Made by a program: the position numbers and the translations under genes. The notes below the pieces were generated by a model. That model made no database searches. It was not told the DNA's origin and saw only the letters and a list, made by a program, of their open reading frames with translations. 64,000 bases of DNA from Gaeumannomyces sp. JS-464 (taxonomy: Eukaryota > Ascomycota > Sordariomycetes > Magnaporthales > Magnaporthaceae). Below, one piece after another: positions 1 through 10,129 of the stretch (the stretch's first letter is position 1; each line of letters opens with the position of its first letter). The DNA lies in assembly GCA_002197995.1 (NCBI GenBank), contig NGZR01000001.1:6076001-6140000 (forward strand), written 5' to 3'.

Positions 1-345
1 TTTCGCACGGGATAAATTTAGCGTATTTGGTAAAACGGTTTACCATTATAAGCATTGCATCGTACGTTTAACTTATAAACGTTAAACATTTTAATAGCCC
101 CGTAATAAAATTTAAACTAATTTTTTAAAAAGGGCATTCGGGTAGTAAAAGTGGCTAAAATTCGCTATAAGGTTTGTGCTTTAGCATTTTCGCTTTTTAG
201 CATGCTTAATAAAAGCGAACGTATTTCGCAATATCCTTATCCACGTTTTCCTAATAAAATTTGCGTTTAATTAGTTCCACCGTTTTATATACTTCGAAAT
301 GCTTTGCTTGGGAATCGTTATAGTATTATGTTATAATTTGGGCTC
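1..345 (-). pseudogene. Gypsy-1 integrase, HHCC zinc finger and start of the catalytic core
   Basis: Integrase joins retroelement cDNA to chromosomal DNA. On the minus strand the HHCC finger is readable: a histidine pair with the second H at 299-301 (motif AKHFEVYKTVEL), then KDIAKYVRFYxACxKAK near 180-240, where the first C of the C-x2-C pair has become Y. A proline-rich linker follows, then core residues at 1-45 that match the conserved D-R-x-T-K-Y-A-x-F-I-P segment, with D changed to N. The remaining core and catalytic residues lie outside the window. In-frame stops at 190-260 make it nonfunctional. Confidence 0.8.
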
Positions 346-429
346 GAAATGCCTTTTAAGCGGGAATTACAAACGTTTCCGGAAATACAAAACTCCGTCC
401 TCGTTTATATAGTATCCTTTATAAGGGTT

Positions 430-870
430 TCGGCCTTTTTTAACCTTATCGCCCTTATAAACGGCATCGCGTTTTTACGCGGCATCGCGTTTCGGTACGG
501 CATCGCTTTTTTCGGCGGCATATGCGGCTTTGCACGGCATCGCGGCTTTACGCGGCATTGCTTTTTTTAACGGCATCGCAACTTTGCACGGCATCGCAAC
601 TTTGCACGGCATCGCGATTTTGCACGGCATCGCTCCTTTTAACGGCATCGCGACTTTGCACGGCATCGCGATTTTGCACGGCATCGCTTTTTTAACGGCA
701 TCGCGATTTTGCACGGCATCGTTTGTTTTAATGGCATTACGGCTTCGCGTAGCATCGCTTTTTTCGACGGCATCGCTGCTGCACGCGGCTTTACGTTTTT
801 GCGTAGCATCGCCCTTTTAACGGCATTAAGCTTCGGCTTCGCGCGATATCGCTTTTACGAACGGGTTAAT
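430..870. repeat. GGCATCGC-type minisatellite between RNase H and integrase of Gypsy-1
   Basis: A tandem array with a unit of about 17-18 bp. The plus-strand core GGCATCGC is followed by A/T-rich text and GCAC, with variants such as AACGGCATCGC and TTGCACGGCATCGCG. The cleanest stretch is about 550-720. Because 18 is divisible by 3, full-length units encode a repeating hexapeptide: MPCKxA in one minus-strand frame and DAVQNR in another. Units of 17 bp shift the frame. It sits where the pol linker between RNase H and the integrase finger should be, and that region is several hundred bp longer than usual. Confidence 0.85.
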
Positions 871-1559
871 CTTTTAGGATCCCGGCACCGTCCTTTACCA
901 AAGCACGCAATGCGATAAACCTTTTGGTCCTGCGTTTGCAACCGCTTAACCAATTAGTATATTATTCGGTTTGGTTTATCGGTTTTAGCCGTTTCGTTTT
1001 TTATTAATTCGATAATAACAAAGCGAAAAAGCAGTTGGTTATAAATAACGCTTTTAGCTTTAAGCTTTTTTGCTAGCAGTTTTTCTTTTGCCCGGGGCTA
1101 AGTTATCGCTAACCTTTTTGGGTTACCTTTTAGGCTAGGCTTTATTTGCCACTTTTTTTTTTTGCGCGAGTAAAGGTTGCGATAGGATTTGCATAACCAT
1201 TTGCAACTTAAGCCGTGAAAACTGGTTATTTTCGGCGACTTTTAAACGTGCCCGCTTTAAACGAGGCTTTAACGGTATTTGCTTTTCGTTTTTCCTTTTT
1301 ATAAGGGTATTAACCCGGGATAAATAGTTTAAAAGGTCGACGTTATAACTATTTCCTTTTAAACGGGCGCGTTACTTTTTTTGCGGGTTGCGGCCCCGGA
1401 TCGGAATCATTTTTGCAGTTTGGACATATTATTTTATAACATTTAGGCAATTCTTTTTAATTGTTAATGCAGCGATTTGTTAAATTAACTTATTTAGCAA
1501 ATGCGGCAGCAAGTTTAATTTGGCCGCGAGTAATAGGACGACGTTTTCGTATGTAATTT

Positions 1560-2800
1560 CTCCTTTTATATAATTTGGCCTCCTGGATAAACCATTCGCG
1601 GGTTGGTTTTGCCCGATTTATATTCGATATTAAAGTTAAACTAGGATAACCGGTATACTTATCGCGTTAACCTGCCTCGAAAGTTTTTAACCGGGGTTTA
1701 AATTATTTTTTAACGCTTAGTAGTTCGTTAGGACGGTAAACACTTTAAATGCGCCTTTTAAATATTAACGCTAATGTTCGAAAAACTCGATAATAGCTAG
1801 TAATTCCTGCTGTTTTATAACCCACTTTTGCTTTGCGTTTGTTAATTTGCGGGAGTAAAAAGCCATAAGGTGTTATCGCCCATTCGTTAATTAAAACAGG
1901 ATGCTAAAAATGGCTTTAGTAAAAGCGTCCGTTTCCACTTGTGTTTTTTTGGTTGGGTTTTAATGCTTAAAAATTGTCGCGTTTTTAAACGCCGTTTTAA
2001 ACCTTTCGAAAGCTCGGGCTATTGCGGGTAGCTAATTAAACATTCCTTTTTTTCCCATTTTAACTGCCTTTTAATAACTCCGTTATTAAAGCGATTATTC
2101 GGGAATAGCTAAAAATAAATTTGCGGTAAAAGTTCGCGAATTTTAAAAACATTTAAATATTTTTATAAAACTTTAAAAGTTTTTATATTTAAATCGCTTT
2201 AATAAGTTTAGGGTTTATAAAAACACCTTTTTAAAATACGCGGAATTCCAAAAATTTAACGTAATTTTTAAAAAACTCGCATTTGGATTGCTTCGCGTAC
2301 AGCTTGTATAATTAAAGCCTATTTAAAATCTGTTTTATATGTTATTCGTGCTCTTTTTTTATTTAGGAAAATATAATAATATTATCGAGGTATATTACGT
2401 AAATATAATCGATAAAACCTGTTAATGCTCGGTATATATAAATTTAAAAAGTAAACGAGGCGTTAATTAATCCGAATAGCATTACGGTATATTTAAACAG
2501 CCTATATTTAGTACGGAATGCTATTTTCCATTTGTTTTCCAATCGAATGCGAATGCGATAATAAGCATCCCGCAAATCCAATTTGGAAAACCATTTAGCT
2601 CCCGTTAGCCTATTTATTAAATCGGATATAAAAGGTAATAAGTAGCGGTTTTTGCGCGTAATTCGGTTTAAAGCTCGATAGTCGATATATAAACGCAAAA
2701 ATCCGTCTTTTTTAAGTACGAACAGCATTGGAAAGCCCGCGTTTACTTTTAAAAAGGTAATCCTTTTTAGCGCGAGGTTTTCCTTAAAGTACTTTTTTAA
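1560..2800 (-). pseudogene. Gypsy-1 reverse transcriptase and RNase H
   Basis: The clearest block is an uninterrupted 94-codon frame at 2444-2728 with the RT fingers and palm: KKDGFLRLYIDYRALNRIT, then the LDLRDAYYRIRI catalytic-aspartate segment, FRTKY and the MLFGLINASFTF segment. Beyond it, near 2367-2378, the YxDD box reads YLDN, so the last catalytic aspartate is lost. The RNase H and tether region ends near 1600 with a legible FNIEYKSGKTNPR stretch, usual for the end of Ty3/gypsy RNase H. The left part is interrupted by stops. This is non-LTR-unlike, clear Ty3/gypsy RT. Confidence 0.85.
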
Positions 2801-3404
2801 TGCTGCTGTTTATTTTTCCGAGGTTAAATACAAAGCTTTTATAAAAAACTTAACTTTTTTTTTTAATTTAATAGCATGTTCGGTTTTTTTTAGCAGCAAA
2901 AGCTTTTTCGCCCTCGTATTGGAAAACACGTCGGCATATGCTTACAATCGAAAATCGAGCGGCTTTGTTAGCTTTTCCTTATCCTCCTCGTTTAACGCAA
3001 AAACTGCCGGCTCGTAAATGCTTAATTGGTAATAAGCGGCTGTTATATGTCCCACTACCGCTTTCGTAAACTAAACCTAATATGCTAAAAACCTTACCGT
3101 TATAACGGCAGCTTACTCGCTTAGCTCGGGCATTCGAGCAGTACTAAACTCCCACGATTAATCGGCATTAAATAGGTTAATGCCTTTTCCCGCTATCGTC
3201 GGGTGTTTTAAAAAAATGTCCGAAGCGTTAGCGCTTTTTCGAATGGCGTAAAAAAGTGCCGTAATATCCCGCTTTCGGCCCTTTTTATTTTATACTTTTA
3301 GCGTAGTTTAATACGCCCCGTAGCATTTAATAAACGCGTTTTGCACGCCGATTAGCTCGGATAATAGCATATATGCTTTTGGGATTTTATGCTTTCGAAC
3401 GAAC

Positions 3405-5090
3405 TTATAATTCACTATATTAGCCGTTGCGCCCGTGTTAAAGTTTATTAGCACTTTAACTGGTCGCTTTATAGTTTAAACATTTATACCCGTCCGAAAT
3501 AAATAACTATGCCTTTTTATATTTAAAATATCGAAACCGCGGAAATAAAGGTTACTTAACGGTTAAACTCGTTTCCCGATTCGAAGTTCGAATCGAACTG
3601 CGACCGGTAATTTTCGTTTCGCGTTAAAACGCGCTTATTTTTATTACTATCGCTAATAGCGCGGTTATAATCGTATTTCTCGTTATTAAAGTAATAAGCG
3701 TTAATTGCTTTTACCTTTTTAAGTTTGGAATAGCAGTCGGCCGCTTAATGGCTTAACTGTTCGCAATTGTTATAATTGCCGGGCTTTTAACCCGAATGGT
3801 TTGGTTTTCCGGCTTTACCGTTATAACCCGACGATTGCTTCGCTTAAAGCGTGTTAAATTTAAAAAAACGAAAGTTTCCTGTTTTTTAATCGTAACGGCG
3901 GGAATCCTGCCGTTTCGAGTTAAAACAGCGCGAATCGTTACGTTTTTATATCGGCGCTCTTCCCGCCAATTTAAACGTCCGTTTTTATCATTCCTTTTTT
4001 AAGCTTGGTACCCGGATGTTCGTTACCCTCGATAGGACTTTTAATAAGGATAATAATCGGACGTTTTTGCATTGGATTTGTTTTTTTTACGGCCTATTTC
4101 CTTTTCGCGGCATTAGCAACGTCCCGGGAAATATCCTAGTTGGTTTGCGCGTTTATTACCAACTTATTTTACAGCCAATTTTGCAAATAAAAGGAAAACT
4201 TTTTCGATAATCGAAATAGCGGTTAAAAGTCCGTTTATAAAGTTTTAAATTCGATTTTTTAGGTTAATATTTGCCATTTTGTTAAAAACAATACCGGGAA
4301 ATCGTAATATTTTTAATATAATTGCTTATAGGTAATCCAGCTTTAGTAAATTTAAATAATTGGGTTTATTCGTCCCTTTTTTAAATAGTTAACGAAATTA
4401 GTCCACGTTTATTACTGGGATTGCGTAAACCTGTATAACCCTTTCGCATAAATCCTCCAATTCGTAACTACCTCGTAATACAATTAAAACATTGCCCAAA
4501 TAACTTGCATTTATTTAAAAATCTTATTATATAGCGCGTTTTTTTCGCTAATACTTTGGATTTAATTTCGAACTTTCGAAAGGGAAATGTAAAATTTTAA
4601 AATTTCCACGCTATATTTTAAAAATTTCGTATAACGGGTAAAAGGTGTGTAATTTTTATCCTTAGCAAAAAGGATTTTTTTAAAAAGGTTAGCAAATTAT
4701 AAACTACCGTTTTAGGAATCCTGCGTGCTACGGCTACGGTTTTTCGGGAAATGTAAACGCCGGTCCGCTAAAGGTTCCCGTTTTTCCCTGCCCCGGTAGT
4801 TGTAATATAATGCCCCCGAAACGCGGGATTCCGCGCGTCGGGTAGAACGCGAAAAGCTATGAAAACGAGGCTAATTGCGTTTTAAAAAGCGGGCTCCACG
4901 CGTAGTTAGCTCCTTTTAACGGTATTTCCGATAGCGTTTTTCCTTATGCCTATATTTCGGTGGCCCGTAAGTTTAACGCGATCGTTTCGCGGTTTTTAAC
5001 GAAATTAGGTCGCAACGGTCGCTATAAATTCGGTTATCGTCGGTTTCGTTACGAACGTGGTCGTTTTCGGGGGTATCGTTTTAGCTCGAC
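3405..5090 (-). pseudogene. Gypsy-1 gag and protease
   Basis: Gag forms the particle and protease cleaves the polyprotein. The protease active site is readable on the minus strand near 3420-3465 as LINFNTGATANI, where the catalytic D-S/T-G has become N-T-G. The nucleic-acid-binding knuckle is near 3718-3779: a C-x2-C-x4-H-x4-C box reading xNNCEQLSHxAADC, whose first C is now Y. Right of this, basic and arginine-rich text to about 5090 is probably the gag body. I could not place the start codon. Confidence 0.65.
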
Positions 5091-5121
5091 TTTCTTAATA
5101 AAAAGGTAAGCGGATTCGAAG

Positions 5122-5146
5122 CGTGGCTCCGCTTTCGGGAGCCACG
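5122..5146. other. Perfect 9-bp hairpin, CGTGGCTCC / GGAGCCACG
   Basis: Arms 5122-5130 and 5138-5146 with a 7-base loop. It lies directly outside the putative Gypsy-1 gag start. It could be leader RNA structure or a terminator in the LTR. The function is unknown. Confidence 0.7.
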
Positions 5147-5498
5147 ATGCATTTAGTTTATAAGGTTTTCCAAAGCGTAATTACCTCCCTGCTCGAAAAG
5201 GTTTCGAAGTTTTTTTTCGAGCCTCGAAAAAATCGCGGGTTAACGACGTGCCGTTTATAAGCGAGTATTAAATCGCGCTAAAGCACGAGGCAGCGGCTTT
5301 CCTTAGGTTGCCGTGCCCGGCGTCGTATTCGATTAATCGTTTGCGTTTATAACGAACGGCTCGTATTTTTAAAAGGATGGTAAAAGCTAAAAAATATTAC
5401 GGGGTAAGCCGAAAGCTTGTACGAGGTAATTACGATAACCGTAAACGGTAACTAGGGGTTAAAAGCCTATATTGCTATATGGTAAATATAACAACTTT

Positions 5499-5537
5499 AG
5501 CTTGTTCCGGCAATTTAGGAATTGCCTTTTACAAGCT
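5499..5537. other. Two-tier hairpin around GGCAATT/AATTGCC
   Basis: Outer arms AGCTTGT (5499-5505) and ACAAGCT (5531-5537) are perfect. Inside them GGCAATT (509-515 of this kilobase) pairs perfectly with AATTGCC (520-526) around a TAGG loop. The outer and inner helices are separated by 3 and 4 unpaired bases. It may belong to the Gypsy-1 LTR. Confidence 0.7.
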
Positions 5538-6200
5538 GTTTAAATAGCGTAGCCCTCCTGGGCCCCTTGTTACGTGCTTAGGGTGCTTTAGGTTTTTACG
5601 TAACTCGGGCCCGTAAACAGGGCTAAGGCTCCTTGCTGTGGCGGTGGCCCGCCATTATCGCGGCGAGCTTCCTTACATTAAAGCACTAATAAAATCACCC
5701 TCGCTTACACGTTACGCACGCGCCGGCGCGGGTAGTGCCGGGGCTTTCGTTATTAAATAACAACCTCTTAAATAACTAACTGTATTTACGAAATTACCTT
5801 CCCCCGAAAAATTTTTCCCAACGGACCCACTGTTAGTGGCCGTTAAAAAGCCCGGCCATTTTTGGTACTAGTTTTACCAAAATAAGTCGAAAACGCTATG
5901 TAAGCGCTAACAAGCTAATTGGCTTTATTTTGCCCGCGTTCGCCGGCGTCCTTTTAACAACGACGACAACGACGCAACTGGGTTAAAAGTGCAGAAAAAG
6001 TAGGCTGGCAAAGGTTCGGGGTGCTTATTACTAGCTAATGGGAAGGCTTGCACCTTTTACAGCCCAAAGCGCGCTTCGCGCGCGCCGAAACCTTCGATAA
6101 TCGGATTGCTCCAACCTCCGCGCATTACCAGGCTAACCGCCTTTCGACTTCTTTTTCGCTTTCGCTTCGCGCACCAAGCCGAAACGATTTCGAAATGCAC

Positions 6201-6221
6201 AAAAAAAGTAAGTAAGTAAGT
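6201..6221 (-). repeat. LINE-1 3' tail, simple (TACT)n repeat
   Basis: On the plus strand A7 is followed by GTAAGTAAGTAAGTA, so the LINE sense strand ends in (CTTA)n and a T run, not poly(A). LINE-2 keeps the same last body bases (TATATTTAACG on plus) but has a different pyrimidine-rich tail. This supports the boundary at 6221/6222. Confidence 0.75.
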
Positions 6222-6559
6222 ATATTTAACGTTAGTAAGTCGGGATTTACCAGTCCCTACTTCCCAAAAGGCATATAACGTGCTAGCGCTATTTAAACTA
6301 AACATTAGGCTACATGTTGCTATCCGGCGGCTAGCAAAGTTAAACCCGAAGGCATACGAAAGTCGGGCCGCGTTCTAGCGCTTTTTGTTAGTAAGCGGGC
6401 GATCGGCGGTAAAGCGTATGTATATACGCCAGGGCGTTGTAAAGCGCTGCGGGTGGTAATAGTGCGTTCGGCCGGCGAGTGTGCCGATAAAGGGGTGCGG
6501 CCGGGATTTAGGCTGGAAGGTTTTCGGGACCCCAAAGCCCGGCCGAAGGTGCGGGGGAT

Positions 6560-8680
6560 TAACGAGCTTATTATTAATCCTGGTGGTACAAAGGAAAAGG
6601 TAAAAGGTGTAAAAGAATAAGGAAAAGGATATATGCGGGCTTTTTAGGCCTTGTTGTTATCGTTTAGCGATAGTATAGTAGTTGGTTGCTTCGACGAACG
6701 AAGTAAAAAGGGAAAGCTTTTAAAAAAGCCGGTTTTAATATCCGGGCTTATCGAAAGCCGGGGAGGGGTCCGCTATAAGCTATTTATTTTTTGCCGTTTT
6801 AACCAACTTGTAAAACATAAAGTAGGAAAGGGATTTGTTTTTTCCGCAGCGGTACGGGTTATCGTTTTCGTATTGGAACTTTCGGTAGTACTAGTCGAAA
6901 TCCCCGTGGCCGGTGCGTGCGGTTATTAGCCGTTATAATACCTTTCGGTGCAATTGCAATGCTTCGGGCGTGTGTTATAATGCCGGCGGGAGGTTTATAA
7001 CTTTATACCGATCCGGAAAGTTATTTGTAAACCATACGTTTCGAGCGTTCCGGGTTGTTTTCCAAGCTAAAACCTTTATTCCGGCTACCGTTAGTTTAAA
7101 ATGTTAAGGTATTAGCAAAGCTAATTCCAACTTTACTTCGGCGTTTGCCTTTTCGTTTTCGGGGATTCCTATATAACCCGGGGATTAGCGTACGTATATT
7201 TAGTATTTATTTATAAAGTAATGGATTTTTTTAAAAGCCTTTTATAAACTATTAAAGGCCGTGCTTAAATAGCCGTTAACCGCCGAGGTGTTATCGAAGC
7301 ATAAGTGGAAAGTGCAATTGCGAAAGTTCCAAACGGTTTTACGAAGGCCCATTTAGGCTCTTTTCGCCTCGCCGTTAAATACTTCCGCGGAATGCGCTAG
7401 CCGGCCATACCCGGAAAGTTTGCGTTAACCGGTTTAATGTATTACCCAGCCGTATTTAACTGCCCCGTTTTTTGCTTTAAACCCGTCGTTATATATTATA
7501 ACGTCGGTGGGTGAAAAGGTGCGAAGCCACGCCGTAAATGCTTTAGCGGCTGCTTTTTTTTTTAAATAGCCGCTATAAACCCCGTATATTTATAAAGAAA
7601 GTAAGCCAAACGGGTGCAAACTGGAAAAGTTCGGCCGTTTTTTATAACGAGGTCGTATGCTTGTTAGGCAAGCCTGTTTTAGGCCCTCGGGCGTTAAAAG
7701 CCGGCTTAACCATTACGGTTAAAGGGTGATTTTTTGGTACGTATTTATACGGGCCGCAAAACGAAAGCGGGCTTGTTTTAACAGCGTTTAAGCGTTTGGA
7801 ATGCCGGATTCGTAATGCAAAGCGTTTATCGGTGCGGTTTTTTAAACCGGGACCATTGCCCGGAAAAACGCGGTTAAAGCTTTATTTACCCGTTTAATTA
7901 AATAGTTTTAACGAATAAATTGCTATTGTGCTGGTTTATACGGGTGTGGTTTAGTTTTACCCTTATACCACACTTCGGCCCCGTATAAAGCCGTGGGGAT
8001 TATAACCGTCGTAACGGCTTTATGTACCGAATGTGCTGGTATCCCTTTTATCGAATTCGCAAGCTTCCGGAAGTGGTTAATAACGCTTTAGGCTTTTACA
8101 ACCCTATTATTAACGTAAGCTTTAAAATTAAGCCGTTAAAAAAAACCCTTAACCACCGTAAAGCTTTTATAGCTTGTTATATGGTAAAGCTTTCCGCCGT
8201 AACCGCCGGGGTTATGGGATTTTTCCGCTTAAAAAAGTGCATAAGCTCGCACTTCCCCGGGTTAAAAGCCATTTTATTAGCCCTTTCCCAGCGAAGGATT
8301 TCCGTTACCATTGCTTTTGTTTTACGGGAGCACTTTTTCGGAATGCTACCCGTTACGTAAATGCTTATATCGTTCGCGTATTCGTATTTAACCGCTTTTG
8401 CTTTAAGTAAAATTTCGGCCATATAAAGCATAAATAAAACCGGTAACGCCGGTAACCTTTAAAGTAGCCCGCAGTTCGGGGAAAAAAGGGGTGCCGTAAC
8501 GTCCTTTAAACGCATTTTAACTACCTTGTTTTTTGCAAAAAATAATACTTATCGTATTAGCGTTAAATCCTAACCTTAATTTAAAAGCTTTCGAAAAAGC
8601 TTCCGGCGAAGTACGGCGTTAAAAGCCCCTTATATATCCATAATAACGAGGGCGGCCGTTTTATGCTTTTAAAAAGCCCG
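6560..8680 (-). pseudogene. LINE-1 ORF2, RT palm to RNase H (3' portion)
   Basis: This is the C-terminal part of the LINE polyprotein. At 8177-8431 the RT palm reads MLYMAEILLKAKAVKY, then YANDI at 8369-8380. The catalytic YADD box kept in LINE-2 is here YAND, with one aspartate lost. The thumb segment MAFNPGKCELMHF follows. RNase H lies near 7090-7520 and the C-terminal knuckle region near 6700-6900, by collinearity with LINE-2. Stops interrupt the frame. The upstream part continues at 16054, beyond Gypsy-2. Confidence 0.8.
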
Positions 8681-8869
8681 TATTATAGTTCCGTGTTAGT
8701 AGCACGGGTAAAAGGCTTAAAAGTTACCTTTAAACCGTTTTTATGCATATATAACTAAAAACAGCTTCCGGGATTAAGCCGACTTCTTTCTTTACTATTC
8801 CTTTTTATTTTACAAAATAACATTATTTTAACTCTTACTAGCCACCATTTATTAGCTTAGCCTATTACA
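8681..8869 (+). repeat. Gypsy-2 5' LTR
   Basis: 189 bp, starting TATTATAG (TGTTATAG in the partner, a G-to-A change) and ending CCTATTACA. Most differences from the 3' LTR are C/T or G/A transitions. A TATA-like ATATATAAC lies mid-element. Confidence 0.95.
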
Positions 8870-8907
8870 TTTTTGTAAAAATTTTTCCCGAACGCGGGAT
8901 TATAACC

Positions 8908-10125
8908 ATGCCTATTTTAATTCCATTATCGCCGGGAAACGCCGTAACCCCGGTTTTAACATTCCCCGATTAGCTAAACCTAGCAGCCATTATCGCGGAG
9001 CTATAAGCACGTTTAACCGCGTTCGAAAAAAAGCTGGCCAAATTCCAAACCGACGCTAACGCGGTATTCGTCGAGCAACGCAACGAACAAAACCGCATTA
9101 TCGAAGCACAAAACGCCTAACTTAAACTCGCAAACGCTTTAATTACGTTTTTCAAACGAAGACCATTTAAAAACCCCTTGTTATACGACGGCGACGGATA
9201 AGGTTTCGACGCGTGGCGAAACGCACTTAAATATAAAATAACCCGAAACGTGGAATTTATTAGTACGCACGCGATTGCTACGAATATATTTAAACTTCCT
9301 TTACCCCGGTTACCTAGGAAATGGTACGCTCGTATTACGAAACCGAAAGCCCTTATGGCATTTACGACCTATTGCAATTTTTTAACCACTTCGCTACCAT
9401 TTTTAAACAATCCATATAAAAAAGCCGAAGTTTTGTTAAAATTAAAAGTGGTTAAAATAAAGCCGGGCTAAACGTTTCGCCGCTTTTATTACGAAATTCG
9501 AAATATTATTAGCCGCGGCCGGGGGCATTGCATAAGCAAACGAAATTAAAATCAATTACTTTCGTTTGCGCATTTCGAATAGGATTCGATTAGCCGCAAT
9601 TTCGAGCGAAAAATAACAATTTTTATATAGCGAAATGGTTAATACGTATAAACGCATCGCTTAAGCTTTAAAATAATCGATATAAATAATAGGTTAAATA
9701 AAAAAACACTTATTTTTTATACCGCACCCCACGTTACGGATAAATCGGGGGATTTACTTATAACGGGCATAAACGTAGTAAATACTAGTTTAAAGGAACG
9801 CGAAAGTTAAAAGGCACGTAAACCTAAAACACTTTGGGTTTTTTTAAAAAGTGTTCCGTTAGCGGCGTAAAACCAAAGCGTGTTTAAATTATGGCAATTA
9901 GGAATACGAAAACGGGCTTATCGTTATTAAAGCGCGATTCGCTTTAAGCTTACCACGGTATTAAAAGCAATAATAGCGGGTACTAATACGGAAAACGAGT
10001 AGCTTTTAATACGAGCTTTAGTTAAAAAAGCGCCGTAATAACGGAATAAATTAACAACCGGAAAGTTATATATTAAAAAGTGGAAAAACGAGCTAAAAAA
10101 AATTAAACGCAGCATAAATAGCCTT
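8908..10125 (+). pseudogene. Gypsy-2 gag
   Basis: Starts at an intact ATG at 8908 (MPILIPLSPGNAV). A predicted coiled coil follows (EL-ARLTAFEKKLAKFQ, then VEQRNEQNRIIEAQNA), then the capsid-like segment at about 9150-9470, containing YDGDGxGFDAWRNALKYKI. This is the standard layout of fungal gypsy Gag, in which the helical N-terminus precedes the retrotrans_gag fold. TAA and TAG stops fall at former Gln or Trp positions. The same segment appears in reverse in Gypsy-3 at about 56160-56430. Confidence 0.8.
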
Positions 10126-10129
10126 TTAT

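Larger units (their letters stand above)
1..5100 (-). mobile_element. Gypsy-1: RIP-degraded Ty3/gypsy LTR retrotransposon, left end outside window
   Basis: Reading the minus strand from right to left gives gag, a CCHC knuckle, protease, reverse transcriptase, RNase H and integrase, the Ty3/gypsy order. The integrase core runs off the left edge, so the 3' LTR is outside the window. The 5' LTR should lie right of about 5100, but I could not delimit it without its partner. The RT differs clearly from those of the other gypsy elements in the window, so this is a separate family. Frames are cut by many TAA and TAG codons, and cysteine-to-tyrosine and aspartate-to-asparagine changes fit RIP. The right boundary is approximate. 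Confidence 0.8.
5100..6200. other. Unassigned sequence between Gypsy-1 gag and the LINE-1 3' end
   Basis: GC-richer than the flanks and without a convincing coding frame. By position it should include the Gypsy-1 leader and 5' LTR, and it may include the original target of LINE-1. It holds two strong hairpins (listed separately) and a looser inverted repeat near 5559-5612, GGGCCCCTTGTTACGT against ACGTAACTCGGGCCC. A minus-strand open frame at 6057-6305 crosses the LINE tail junction, so I treat it as fortuitous. Confidence 0.5.

Noticed and set aside
430..870. Possible CRISPR array
   Set aside because: Units are 17-18 bp with no unique spacers of constant length, in a fungal retroelement context; it is a minisatellite.
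6057..6305. 82-codon minus-strand frame
   Set aside because: It crosses the LINE tail and the flanking sequence, so it is not a natural gene.
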